Part shown: in pieces, positions 52,292 to 61,491 of the stretch
Position numbering within the stretch: position 1 is the first letter of the stretch
Layout: every line of letters begins with the position of its first letter
Assembly: GCF_026250525.1 (NCBI RefSeq)
Contig: NZ_CP111055.1
Span: forward strand, 1 to 64,000
Origin: Chondrinema litorale
Lineage (GTDB): Bacteria > Bacteroidota > Bacteroidia > Cytophagales > Flammeovirgaceae
DNA length: 64,000 bases
Direction of reading: 5' to 3'
Made by a program: the position numbers and the translations under genes
Notes under the pieces: generated by a model
Seen by the model: the letters and a program-made list of their open reading frames with translations, nothing else
The model's database searches: none
Told to the model about the DNA's origin: nothing

Positions 52292-53575
52292 ATGAAAATG
52301 AATAAAATATATCATGTTTTAATACTGTTGCTCTTTTGTTCCCAAACATCTGCTGCCCAAGATATAATTACGATAAAAGGAACGGTTCAAGATAATGGGG
52401 AGCCCTTGGCAAACGTAGCATGTTTTCTAAAAAACAATAACTATATCGGTGATCTTACTGACAAAGAAGGTCATTTTTCTCTCATACTCCCGAAAGTACT
52501 TCTCTATGATTCCTTGGTCATATCCTGTATGGGGTTTGATAAACAGGTGTTGCCACTTACCTCAATAGCGATACAGGATGGACCGATAAATATCTCACTG
52601 ATTCCGACAACTACGCTGCTACCAGAAGTAGTAATACGATCAGACGAGGACATGCTAAAAGAGCTCATGCTAAGTGCCTTCTCCAAAATACCTAAAAACT
52701 ACCCTAAAAAGGCACACCAACTAGAAGGATTTTATCGGAAAGTCTCGACAAGAGACCACCAGTTTACTCATTTGCAAGAGGCAAGTATTACTATTCAGGA
52801 CAAGGGATACCGTACCGACCCCTCTGGCGCAAAAATAAGGATCAACGAGTTCCGCCAGTCTCAAGAATGGGACGAGCGCGACAGCCTTTTGGATATATAC
52901 ATCGATAAGTCTGCTGAGGCATTAGTGGAAAAGTTCAATGTACCCATACACCCCATGAAAAAAATATATGAACAGTTTTACCTCCGGATATTCAAGCAGC
53001 CATCAACCCACTTTAACTGGGCATCTTTAAAGAAATATATAGACCAATATCAATGTGAGTTGGTCGACCTCATTGTAACGGATGGGGATACTGTCTACCA
53101 AATCGCATTCCGGTCAGTACAATCCCCATTGCCCTTAAACAACACTACATATGTGAAAATAAACGCAAAAGACCTTGCTATAGTCGAGTACCAATTTAGT
53201 CATTGGGATGGGGAATGGTCCCAATTGGTGAAGTTTAAAAAATTCGACGGACGCTATTACCCCCAAATGATACAGACTACCCAGCCGCGCATAATTGACA
53301 GGGATATACACTTGGAACGCATGGATATTGAGACCATTTGGTTTGATCCTCCAAATACAAAAACCTTTCAAAAAATCAAATCAACTGAGGCTATTGACAG
53401 GACTAAAACCCCAGTTCAATGGGAAAAACCGTATGCCTCTGATTTTTGGAACAAGTACAAAATGCATCAAGAGCATCCTTTGGAGCAAGGTGTAAAAAAA
53501 AGCTTGGAGATACATCACTCTCTCGATGACCAATTCAAATCACCCAAAAGCCCCCCTGCCAAGTATGAAAACTAG
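52292..53575 (+). CDS. Exported CarboxypepD_reg-like domain protein
   Basis: I use the ATG at 52292 (MKMNKIYHVLILLLFCSQTS), which gives a signal peptide cleaved near SAAQD; a frame to 52214 has no signal. After the signal a CarboxypepD_reg-like domain (about 25-100, KGTVQDNGEPLANVACFLKN) precedes a ~300-residue unnamed region with LEGFYRKVSTRD and a C-terminal strand set. Proteins of this build are outer-membrane or periplasmic and often lie beside SusC/TlpA genes; the function is unknown. Its stop overlaps the start of the thioredoxin-like lipoprotein gene, so the pair is coupled. Base composition looks less AT-rich than the neighbours. Confidence 0.75.
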   Translation: MKMNKIYHVLILLLFCSQTSAAQDIITIKGTVQDNGEPLANVACFLKNNNYIGDLTDKEGHFSLILPKVLLYDSLVISCMGFDKQVLPLTSIAIQDGPINISLIPTTTLLPEVVIRSDEDMLKELMLSAFSKIPKNYPKKAHQLEGFYRKVSTRDHQFTHLQEASITIQDKGYRTDPSGAKIRINEFRQSQEWDERDSLLDIYIDKSAEALVEKFNVPIHPMKKIYEQFYLRIFKQPSTHFNWASLKKYIDQYQCELVDLIVTDGDTVYQIAFRSVQSPLPLNNTTYVKINAKDLAIVEYQFSHWDGEWSQLVKFKKFDGRYYPQMIQTTQPRIIDRDIHLERMDIETIWFDPPNTKTFQKIKSTEAIDRTKTPVQWEKPYASDFWNKYKMHQEHPLEQGVKKSLEIHHSLDDQFKSPKSPPAKYEN

Positions 53576-55016
53576 TGATATAACAAAACTGCTTCTTATT
53601 TTGCTCATGCCAATAATGGTAATGGGCTGCAAAGACGGTCAGACAAGGGACGAGGGCAAGATCGTTCTGACATTTGAAAACCCTTCCAAAAAAAAGATCC
53701 TCCTAACATATATCGATGACTGGTCTATACCATATAAAATGACCGTTCAAGACAAAACAAAACAAATAAAGATAGCGACCTTGAGGCCTTACCTAGATAT
53801 AAGCTTACAAGACAAGTCAGGCCTCATTTCCTATTTTCTATTTAAAAATGGGGACAGCATATATATTGATCTTAGTTCAAAAGATCCCCTAGCCAAAATT
53901 CTAAATAGGCAAGTACCTGTTTATGAAACCAATTTTGAAAAATGGAAACAAAATGAATTGTTTGGGGAAAAAGAACCAGCTAAAGAAAGGTTCTTCGATT
54001 ATTGGTCACTAGTAAATGGAGGTTTTGGTTTGATAACTGGAGATGAAATGGCCAAGGAGTTGCAACCAGTTAAGTCCGAGGCTTTAAACGAGCTTGTTCT
54101 AGAAAATAACTTTATCGATTCCCTAGTTACAAAAGAGAGATTGGACAGCTATACCGCATCATATTTCAATGCGAAAAACAAGATGCTAGACATGCTGCTA
54201 AACTTACATGGAATCAATTCTATTGATTGTACTAAGAAAGCGATGGTAATCCAAGCTTTTAAAGAAGCACATATTGGCTTGCCCACCCAAATGGGCAATA
54301 CAGTTGCTTATACCTTTTGGGACGATTTCCTAAAGACATTTTATGATAATTGTTTGAATAAAAGTGCCGTAGGTAGAAAGAGTCTAAGGGAGTTTATTGC
54401 CTCAACAAATGAGTTTCCACTGACTATGCGTGACCTACTTGTTTTCAAGCACACAGAGCAGATATTACAAACTTTATCAGTAGCAAAAGGTATTGAAACC
54501 TTGCAAGAACTTAACAATAACTCTATGCAAAAGGCATGGGTAGAACACTTTTCGAAGAAATATAACCTCGATCAAGGCTTCGATACCGAATGGTTAGTAT
54601 ATAGCAATAATGGTGAATCCATTACTTTCAACGAACTGCTCTACAAGCATCATGGTAAATTGCTTTATATAGATATTTGGGCATCATGGTGCCAACCTTG
54701 TTTGATTCAAATGCCATATTTTGAAAAGCTTAAGAGAGAATATAGTGTGAAAGGTGTTGACTTTATTTACATTTCGATTGACGAAGACCCAAAAAACTGG
54801 AAATGGGCAGAAGAAAAATATTTGTCTTTTGATAAGGGCAACAGTTACAGGGTAGATAGTTCAGGTTATGAGTTATTAAAAACGGAGTTTAACTTGAATA
54901 CTGTTCCAAGAGATCTTCTATTTGGTAGAAATGGAGACCTATTGCATATGGATGCACCTCAACCAAGTTCCCTTGAGATACAACATACATTGAATGAAAT
55001 TGATAGTGATTATTAA
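53565..55016 (+). CDS. Thioredoxin-like lipoprotein (TlpA/ResA type)
   Basis: I start it at 53565 (MKTSDITKLLLILLMPIMVM then GC), a lipoprotein signal with the lipid-bearing Cys near residue 21; the earlier in-frame ATG at 53526 lies inside the upstream gene. The protein has a large N-terminal region (about 25-340) of unknown fold and a C-terminal thioredoxin domain with the WCQPC redox motif (IDIWASWCQPCLIQMPYF). It is probably an outer- or inner-membrane-bound thiol oxidoreductase facing the periplasm. The gene overlaps its partner by 11 bases. The N-terminal part resembles the DUF4369/peroxiredoxin-associated regions in Bacteroidota only loosely. Confidence 0.83.
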   Translation: MKTSDITKLLLILLMPIMVMGCKDGQTRDEGKIVLTFENPSKKKILLTYIDDWSIPYKMTVQDKTKQIKIATLRPYLDISLQDKSGLISYFLFKNGDSIYIDLSSKDPLAKILNRQVPVYETNFEKWKQNELFGEKEPAKERFFDYWSLVNGGFGLITGDEMAKELQPVKSEALNELVLENNFIDSLVTKERLDSYTASYFNAKNKMLDMLLNLHGINSIDCTKKAMVIQAFKEAHIGLPTQMGNTVAYTFWDDFLKTFYDNCLNKSAVGRKSLREFIASTNEFPLTMRDLLVFKHTEQILQTLSVAKGIETLQELNNNSMQKAWVEHFSKKYNLDQGFDTEWLVYSNNGESITFNELLYKHHGKLLYIDIWASWCQPCLIQMPYFEKLKREYSVKGVDFIYISIDEDPKNWKWAEEKYLSFDKGNSYRVDSSGYELLKTEFNLNTVPRDLLFGRNGDLLHMDAPQPSSLEIQHTLNEIDSDY

Positions 55017-55070
55017 AATTGATGTGACAAAGACTGACTTACGGCAATATAAGGGTGAACTATCCATAAT

Positions 55071-55140
55071 TAGGGATTATATGCATGTTCTGTATGCTCT
55101 TTTGTAGAAATCCGTAAGGATATAGTAGTAGGATACACTT
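55071..55140. repeat. Imperfect direct repeat, right copy, after two-gene cassette
   Basis: Partner of 52080-52140; this copy has an 8-10 base insert after TGCATGTT. It lies 55 bases beyond the thioredoxin-like stop. The stretch after it (to about 55290) carries a short open frame reading MDSITVFREEMNDDRRLT, possibly a gene remnant. Confidence 0.55.
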
Positions 55141-55294
55141 GCCGTCACTCCGTGGTGGCCATTTTCAACGTTGCTGTCAACTTGATAAGGCATAATAATG
55201 ATATGGATAGCATCACCGTCTTTAGGGAAGAAATGAACGATGATAGAAGATTGACACCGAAATGCCTTAAATGATTTTTATGAAAAAGCCTTGA

Positions 55295-57997
55295 TTAAAG
55301 ATATTTAGTTATTAAACGATCTAATTCTTCATAAGAAAAAGGCTTTGTTATGTAGTCATCCATGCCAGCTTCAATGCATTTATTGCTGTCCTCTTGAAAA
55401 GCATGAGCAGTCATTCCAATAATTGGACATTTATCTACCTCTTTTTTCTTCTGCATTTCTCTAATAGTACGAGTTGCTTCATAACCATCCATTACTGGCA
55501 TTTGTACATCCATGAGCACAAGATCGAACTGATCTTCTTTTAGTTTATCTATAGCTTCTAAGCCATTTTTTACTACAAAGGTTTCGTACCCAATGTGTTG
55601 CAAAAAGTATATTACTACTATGATATTGCCTTCGTAATCTTCTGCTAACAGAATTTTCTTTTTGTCTTTAGTGACGTTTACAGGAGTTTTAGGCGCTAGT
55701 TTTTTCGAAGTTTTACTCGGTTTGCTAGCCACTTGTTTGCGTTGCATTTCAAGGGGAAGTTCAACTTGGAACTGTGAGCCCATTCCCTCAAGGCTAGTTA
55801 CATAAATCTTTCCGTCCATCATCTCAACAAAAGACTTGGTAATAGAAAGTCCTAAACCAGTGCCGCCAAAGTTCCGTGAAATGGTTTGATCGGCTTGAGT
55901 AAACTTATCAAATATCCTATTTATTTGCTTTTTACTCATGCCTATACCTGTATCAGAAACATAGATGTTGATATGACATATATTAAGATTTTCAGGATAC
56001 TTAACTTTTAACAGCACATTTACGAATCCTTCAGAAGTGAATTTTATCGCATTGCTGAGCAGGTTAAATAGTATTTGTCTAATTCTATTCGGGTCGCCAA
56101 TAAAATAAAGCTCACTCTTATCTGGATAATGAAAATTGAGTCCTATTTGCTTTTTATTTGCTTTTACAGACATTACAGACCTTGCACTTTCTAATATCTC
56201 GGCAAAATTGAAAGGAATATTTTCCAGTTCAATCTTGTTAGATTCAATTTTGGCAATGTCTAGTAAGTCGTTTATAAGTGTAAGCAGTGACTCTGAACTT
56301 ATATTAAGTGTTTTTACAAACTCCTTTAATTCTGATGGAAGATTTGGCGATTTTTCGAGAATACTGGCAACACCAATAATAGCATTCATTGGAGTTCTCA
56401 GTTCGTGACTCATGTTAGATAAGAAATCACTCTTTGCTTGATTGGCCAACTCTGCTACATTTCTTTCATACTCTAGTATAAGCCTTACAATGGCTAAAGC
56501 TGTTTCTACATCAAAATTAGACCAAGGAGCCGATTTACTTTTAATAGTTTCTTTCCAAAGTTTAAATGAGCTTCTTGGAGAAAGCCTAAATCCTGCTTTG
56601 GTTTCTTCTACATTCTTTTCGGGTTTACCAGCCCAATTAACTTCTGAATTTAAAGGTTTTCTAAACCAAATGATGGTATCGTTATTAGAATGATTTATGG
56701 GTACTACCATTAAACCACCTTCTAATTCTTTTAAGATCTCATGGTCTTTGAATGTTTTATCTACTTCGTTTGTCTGAAATATGGCTAAAGGACTGTTCGA
56801 TTTAAAATACTCGAAAAGCTTCTCCAATTTTTCGGGGCTTAGTGTAGTATTGAACTGTTGGATTTTTCCCTTAATCACAATGGCCATGGCATCAGCTTTC
56901 ATAATGCTCATAAGCTCATTAGCTATTTGATCATCTTTTAAGTTTTTATCCAAAATCTTTTTAGAAATTTTACTTAATAGCAAAGCTCTATTTGTGTTTT
57001 CTATTTTATAGGATACATCATAAAAAGAGGAGAGTAGTGTGGAAAAAATATGCCCCATGAGTTCTGTAACCATTCTTGTTCTGTAGGCTATATGTTTCTC
57101 GGTTAAATGATGACAGGCAATTAAGCCCCATAATTTACCATCTTGAATAATTGAAACAGACATAGAAGCACCAACTCCCATGTTTTCGAGGTATTGAATA
57201 TGTACAGGAGAAACACTTCTTAAAACCGAATAGGTCATATCTAAAGGCAACAGGTGTTCTATATCTTTACTGCCTATTATTTTAGAAGGTTTATACCTGA
57301 TGTCGCTAATTATTCTTAAAAAGTTTTTTGAGTATAACTCGCGAGCTTGAGCAGGTATATCACTTGCAGGAAAATTCAATCCTTTGTAGCTCGGTACATT
57401 CTCTTTTTTATCCTCAGCTATTACTTTACCATTCCATTCACTATCAAACTGGTAAAGCTTAACTCTATCAAAATCAGTTAATCTGCGAATGTGTGCCACT
57501 ACCGTATCGAACAATTCTTCTCTAGAAGTTGCTTTTCTAAGTGCTGTAGCAAAATTTCTTAAGTCATCATAAAAGAAATCGTACTTCAGATTAATATCTG
57601 TTTCAGGAACTGGCTCAATTTCAAATACTATAAAATCATTTGAGATATATGCATTCGCATCATACTCAACCTCATTAATTTCAATTCTTATAGCCTGTAT
57701 AGGATTGAGCGGCTTGTTTATTACTACTCGCTTAAGAAGAAGCGTATTTTTCTGGCCAAGAATTGTTTCAATAGATTGCTCTAGTGCATCTTCGGGAGTT
57801 ACATCAAAAAAATAAGAAAGATTATCGCTCACACACTTGATCTTATAATTAGAAGTGTCTAATGCAAACAACACCCCATGTGGCTGGATTGAACCAGGAG
57901 TAATAATCGGTTCAGTAGCACAGGTTTCTAAAGCCTTAGCCAAGAACTCTTCTGAAAATTGTTGATGTTTAAATATTTTCCCTCCCTTAAATTTCAT
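55295..57997 (-). CDS. Bacteriophytochrome hybrid histidine kinase
   Basis: This is a 900-residue red/far-red photoreceptor. PAS2 holds the biliverdin Cys26 (ETCATEPIITPGSIQPHG). GAF has PASDIP at 210-215 and the CHH His pair near 296. PHY (about 335-500) has the PRSSF tongue motif near 474. Next come HisKA His531 (NMSHELRTPM), HATPase (about 640-760) and a receiver with Asp830 (LMDVQMPVMD). The whole N-terminal photosensory module is intact. It should autophosphorylate in a light-dependent way and pass phosphate to its own receiver; no output partner is adjacent. It is divergent from the catalase gene, which may link light and oxidative-stress control. Confidence 0.95.
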   Translation of the reverse strand: MKFKGGKIFKHQQFSEEFLAKALETCATEPIITPGSIQPHGVLFALDTSNYKIKCVSDNLSYFFDVTPEDALEQSIETILGQKNTLLLKRVVINKPLNPIQAIRIEINEVEYDANAYISNDFIVFEIEPVPETDINLKYDFFYDDLRNFATALRKATSREELFDTVVAHIRRLTDFDRVKLYQFDSEWNGKVIAEDKKENVPSYKGLNFPASDIPAQARELYSKNFLRIISDIRYKPSKIIGSKDIEHLLPLDMTYSVLRSVSPVHIQYLENMGVGASMSVSIIQDGKLWGLIACHHLTEKHIAYRTRMVTELMGHIFSTLLSSFYDVSYKIENTNRALLLSKISKKILDKNLKDDQIANELMSIMKADAMAIVIKGKIQQFNTTLSPEKLEKLFEYFKSNSPLAIFQTNEVDKTFKDHEILKELEGGLMVVPINHSNNDTIIWFRKPLNSEVNWAGKPEKNVEETKAGFRLSPRSSFKLWKETIKSKSAPWSNFDVETALAIVRLILEYERNVAELANQAKSDFLSNMSHELRTPMNAIIGVASILEKSPNLPSELKEFVKTLNISSESLLTLINDLLDIAKIESNKIELENIPFNFAEILESARSVMSVKANKKQIGLNFHYPDKSELYFIGDPNRIRQILFNLLSNAIKFTSEGFVNVLLKVKYPENLNICHINIYVSDTGIGMSKKQINRIFDKFTQADQTISRNFGGTGLGLSITKSFVEMMDGKIYVTSLEGMGSQFQVELPLEMQRKQVASKPSKTSKKLAPKTPVNVTKDKKKILLAEDYEGNIIVVIYFLQHIGYETFVVKNGLEAIDKLKEDQFDLVLMDVQMPVMDGYEATRTIREMQKKKEVDKCPIIGMTAHAFQEDSNKCIEAGMDDYITKPFSYEELDRLITKYL

Positions 57998-58535
57998 TGA
58001 ACATTCACATTAAACCAGATTTAAAAGCATAAAACTACAAATGTAGTACACTCATTTAAAATGATAAAATAAATTTATAGAATTACTAAAGGAGAAGTTA
58101 ATTTGAAAGCTCATGAATCAAATTAATTACACTTCAATGGAGTGGCTTAAATAATATTGAAAATAGAAGCCTAATGTGGGCATTTTAATACCCTATTATT
58201 GTGGATTTCCTTCTCAGTTTTGATCAAAATGAAAGCAAATTTGTTTTTGTAATCAAAATTTTTGTATTAATTATCTACATTTCACTTCGAATTAAAGTTG
58301 CTCAAATTAGCTATTTGCAACGAAAACTTTAAGGCTATTTATTAAGATATTCAAAAGTTTATTGAAATTACTGTTTGTCAAGCACGATTTATTGTGAAAT
58401 TAAGATACTAATAAATCTTATGCTAAAAAGAAATTGGAATACCATTTATCTAAAAGATAGATAGGCTTAAGCCACACAAAGTTATTGGTATATTTTTCTA
58501 TTAGAGATTTAATATTCATTAATTAAATCTCCAAT
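57998..58535. other. Divergent promoter region of phytochrome and catalase genes
   Basis: This 538-base AT-rich region between divergent genes must carry both promoters. I see no clear operator, though there is no coding frame of note. An OxyR- or PerR-like box was looked for by eye and not found. Confidence 0.45.
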
Positions 58536-60650
58536 ATGAAAAATAATAAGCAAGAAGATCTGAACAAAAATCTTTCGAATCCAGAAGGAAAAAAAATGAC
58601 TACCAATCAAGGCGTAAAAGTTAACGATACGAACAATTCGCTTAAAGCTGGAGAAAGAGGAGCCACTTTACTAGAAGATTTTATACTTCGAGAAAAAATT
58701 ACTCATTTTGATCATGAGCGTATACCAGAAAGGATTGTTCATGCGCGAGGTAGTGGTGCTCATGGATATTTTGAATTATATGAAAGTCAAGAAAAATATA
58801 CAAAAGCAGCTATTTTTACAGATACATCTCGAAAAACACCATTATTTGCTCGATTTTCAACAGTAGCTGGATCTAAGGGTTCTGCAGATATGGCTAGAGA
58901 TGTAAGAGGCTTTGCTGTGAAATTTTATACTCAAGAAGGGATCTTTGATCTTGTCGGGAACAATATGCCAATTTTTTTTATTCAAGATGCTATGAAATTT
59001 CCTGATTTAATACATTCAGTAAAGCCAGAGCCTGATAGAGAAATTCCACAAGCCCAATCTGCACATGATACATTTTACGATTTTGTTTCTCTCACTCCAG
59101 AAACATTACACAATCATATTTGGGTAATGAGTGATCGTGCTATACCAAGAAGCTTAAGAATGATGGAAGGTTTTGGAATACATACTTTCAGATTGGTAAA
59201 TAAAAAAGGGGAGTCACATTTTGTAAAATTCCATTGGAAACCTGTTTTAGGTGTGAAATCTGTTACTTGGGATGAAGCGGTTAAACTTCATGGAGCTGAT
59301 AGTGATTTTCATCGAAGAGATTTATGGGAAGCTATTGAATCAGGTCAGTATCCGGAATGGGAACTTGGTATTCAGGTGGTGCCAGAAGAAGATGAACACA
59401 AATTTGATTTTGACTTGCTTGATCCTACCAAACTAATACCAGAAGAAATGGTTCCTGTTCAAATAATAGGTAAAATGACATTAAATAGAAACCCTGATAA
59501 CTTTTTTGCAGAGACAGAACAAGTAGCATTTCATCCAGGTCATATTGTGCCTGGTGTAGATTTTACAAATGATCCTCTACTTCAAGGGCGATTATTTTCA
59601 TATACTGATACACAGTTATCTCGTCTTGGAAGTCCAAATTTTCATGAAATTCCAATAAACCGCCCAATCAATGAGGTATCCAATAACCAACGAGATGCTC
59701 ATATGCGGATGACTATTAATAAAGGAAAAACTGCCTATTTCCCTAATTCAATTGGAGGAGGATGCCCATATTTAGCCAAAATCTCAGAAGGAGGATTTAC
59801 AAGTTATGAAGAAAGACAAGATGGGAGGAAAGTGAGAGCCAGAAGTGAGAGTTTCAATGATCATTTTTCTCAACCAGGCATATTTTATCGAAGCCTTGAA
59901 GAGTGGGAAAAAAATCATGTGATAGAAGCCTATTCATTTGAACTTGGAAAATGCACATATGACCATATTAAACAGCGCATGTTATGGCTGATAAATAATA
60001 TTGACGAAGAGTTAGCAAAGAAAGTGGCTGAGAATCTAGGAATGAAAATTCCAAAGACTGTGGAAAAACCTATTAACCAAGCAATTGGAGCCGACGCTGA
60101 TAGCAAAAACTATGAACCTATCAAGCGAAAGGATTATCTTAAAAAATCAAAAGCACTTAGCCAAACACATATCAAAACTAATAGTATTACAACAAGACAA
60201 ATTGCTTTTCTGGTAGGAGATGGATTTGATTCCACACAATATATCAAGATGAAAAAAGCATTAGAAAAAGAAAATGCTGTAGTTAAATTAGTAGCAACAC
60301 ATGGGGGAGAAGTAACATGTAGTAAAGGGGAAAAACATAAAGTGGATGCGGCTCTTTTAACAGTAGAAAGTGTGCTATTTGATGCATTATATATTCCAGG
60401 TGGAAAAGAGAGTATTGATGCTCTGAATGAGGTTGCAAAAGCTAAAAAGTTCATCAATGAGACATTGAAGCATTGTAAAGCGATTGCAGTAGATGGAGCA
60501 GGTAAAGAGTTATTTGAAGAGACTTTTGGTAAAGAATTGAAAGATGATGAAGCTATTTGTATAGATAAAAGTCCAAAAGAGTTTATAAAAGCTATTGGTA
60601 TGCATCGTAATTGGAAAAGAGAGCCATTTGCTAAAACTATTCCCGCTTAA
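58536..60650 (+). CDS. katE: Large-subunit catalase, HPII/KatE type
   Basis: This 704-residue heme catalase has the catalytic His69 (ERIVHARGSGAHG), Asn142 (VGNNMPIFFIQD) and proximal Tyr356 (GRLFSYTDTQ), in the right order and spacing. The N-terminal ~35 residues are the extra arm of the large-subunit type. After about residue 550 comes a class I glutaminase-like/DJ-1-type C-terminal domain (QIAFLVGDGFDSTQY, ALYIPGGKESIDAL), the mark of HPII-type enzymes. It breaks down hydrogen peroxide in the cytoplasm. It is monocistronic and closed by a terminator at 60678-60706. Confidence 0.96.
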   Translation: MKNNKQEDLNKNLSNPEGKKMTTNQGVKVNDTNNSLKAGERGATLLEDFILREKITHFDHERIPERIVHARGSGAHGYFELYESQEKYTKAAIFTDTSRKTPLFARFSTVAGSKGSADMARDVRGFAVKFYTQEGIFDLVGNNMPIFFIQDAMKFPDLIHSVKPEPDREIPQAQSAHDTFYDFVSLTPETLHNHIWVMSDRAIPRSLRMMEGFGIHTFRLVNKKGESHFVKFHWKPVLGVKSVTWDEAVKLHGADSDFHRRDLWEAIESGQYPEWELGIQVVPEEDEHKFDFDLLDPTKLIPEEMVPVQIIGKMTLNRNPDNFFAETEQVAFHPGHIVPGVDFTNDPLLQGRLFSYTDTQLSRLGSPNFHEIPINRPINEVSNNQRDAHMRMTINKGKTAYFPNSIGGGCPYLAKISEGGFTSYEERQDGRKVRARSESFNDHFSQPGIFYRSLEEWEKNHVIEAYSFELGKCTYDHIKQRMLWLINNIDEELAKKVAENLGMKIPKTVEKPINQAIGADADSKNYEPIKRKDYLKKSKALSQTHIKTNSITTRQIAFLVGDGFDSTQYIKMKKALEKENAVVKLVATHGGEVTCSKGEKHKVDAALLTVESVLFDALYIPGGKESIDALNEVAKAKKFINETLKHCKAIAVDGAGKELFEETFGKELKDDEAICIDKSPKEFIKAIGMHRNWKREPFAKTIPA

Positions 60651-60677
60651 GTTTACCCTGAGATTAGATTAACTGAT

Positions 60678-60706
60678 AAGCCACTGATAATAAGGTGGCT
60701 TTTTTA
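60678..60706 (+). terminator. Intrinsic terminator after catalase gene
   Basis: AAGCCAC (60678-60684) pairs with GTGGCTT (60695-60701) across a 10-base loop and is followed by TTTTT. It starts 27 bases after the catalase stop. The remaining bases of the gap up to 60997 show nothing else clear. Confidence 0.85.
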
Positions 60707-60997
60707 GTTAGAAAACTCTGCCTTTATTGCGGTTTAACCTGACAAGTTTTCAGTTTTAGAATTAGATGGTTTATAATTTGAAAATATGGTTTTAAAAATT
60801 TAAATATGTCAGTAATAATCAATTATTACTAACTAAACTTTGAGTTTAAAATTTGGAAATGATGTATAAGATTGAAACTACTTATTATCCTCCATAGCTT
60901 AGATAAAAACTTTAAGACGTATATTAAATAAGCTGATATTTTTAATGTCTAGGTTGACAAAAATTGATTTTTCATTATTATTTAAATTTTGAGTAAA

Positions 60998-61225
60998 ATG
61001 GAAGAAACAACTTGGTTAAACTACTATAAGACTGTATTAGAAAAAGTAAGCTTTGATACTTTTTTGTTGAAGAAAGAATATGAAAAAGCTAAGAAAATGT
61101 TATTACCCCACCAACATATACATTTAGATAGTTGGATGCAGCAGAAAGGTTATTTAACTAAATTGACATCTAAAATAAGTACAAATCCTCTACATCAAAC
61201 AGAAGTTTTCCGTATTCAAAATTGA
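60998..61225 (+). CDS. Small conserved hypothetical protein (75 residues)
   Basis: I choose the ATG at 60998 (MEETTWLNYYKTVLEKVSFD); a TTG three codons earlier (60989) is possible. The 75-residue protein has a helical look with aromatic and Lys/Glu residues (LLKKEYEKAKKMLLPHQH) and no known domain. It is isolated between the catalase terminator and the IS element. A hairpin-like repeat follows (61252-61285). Probably real because codon use and length fit small Bacteroidota proteins, but function is unknown. Confidence 0.55.
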   Translation: MEETTWLNYYKTVLEKVSFDTFLLKKEYEKAKKMLLPHQHIHLDSWMQQKGYLTKLTSKISTNPLHQTEVFRIQN

Positions 61226-61251
61226 TGTTTACTGTACTTTTAAGTTTAAAA

Positions 61252-61285
61252 ATAAGGTCATTTTAATCAAGAAAAATGGCCTTAT
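61252..61285. terminator. Hairpin after small protein gene
   Basis: ATAAGGTCATTTT and AAAAATGGCCTTAT are inverted repeats over about 13 positions, with one wobble, and about a 7-base loop. It lacks a clear U-tract after the stem on the plus strand, so it may be a weak terminator. Confidence 0.5.
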
Positions 61286-61491
61286 GATGAAAGTTAATTG
61301 AGATCTATTGTATTCAAGCATAGTAGCTTAGAATGGTTTCAGTTTTCATTCACAAATATCCTCATCAAAAGGGACAATTGAAGGATTGACACATACCCTC
61401 ATTTCTGAATTAGCTCTTAAAAATAAGAGAGAATACAATGGTAATATTTATTACTTAGACTTTATTATCACAATGTTTACTTAAAACATAA

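Noticed and set aside
55201..55275. Short frame after the right direct repeat as a gene
   Set aside because: About 24 codons, no ribosome site or family; at most a remnant.
60134..60457. A 107-codon frame antisense to the catalase C-terminal domain
   Set aside because: No motif, and the catalase reading is certain.
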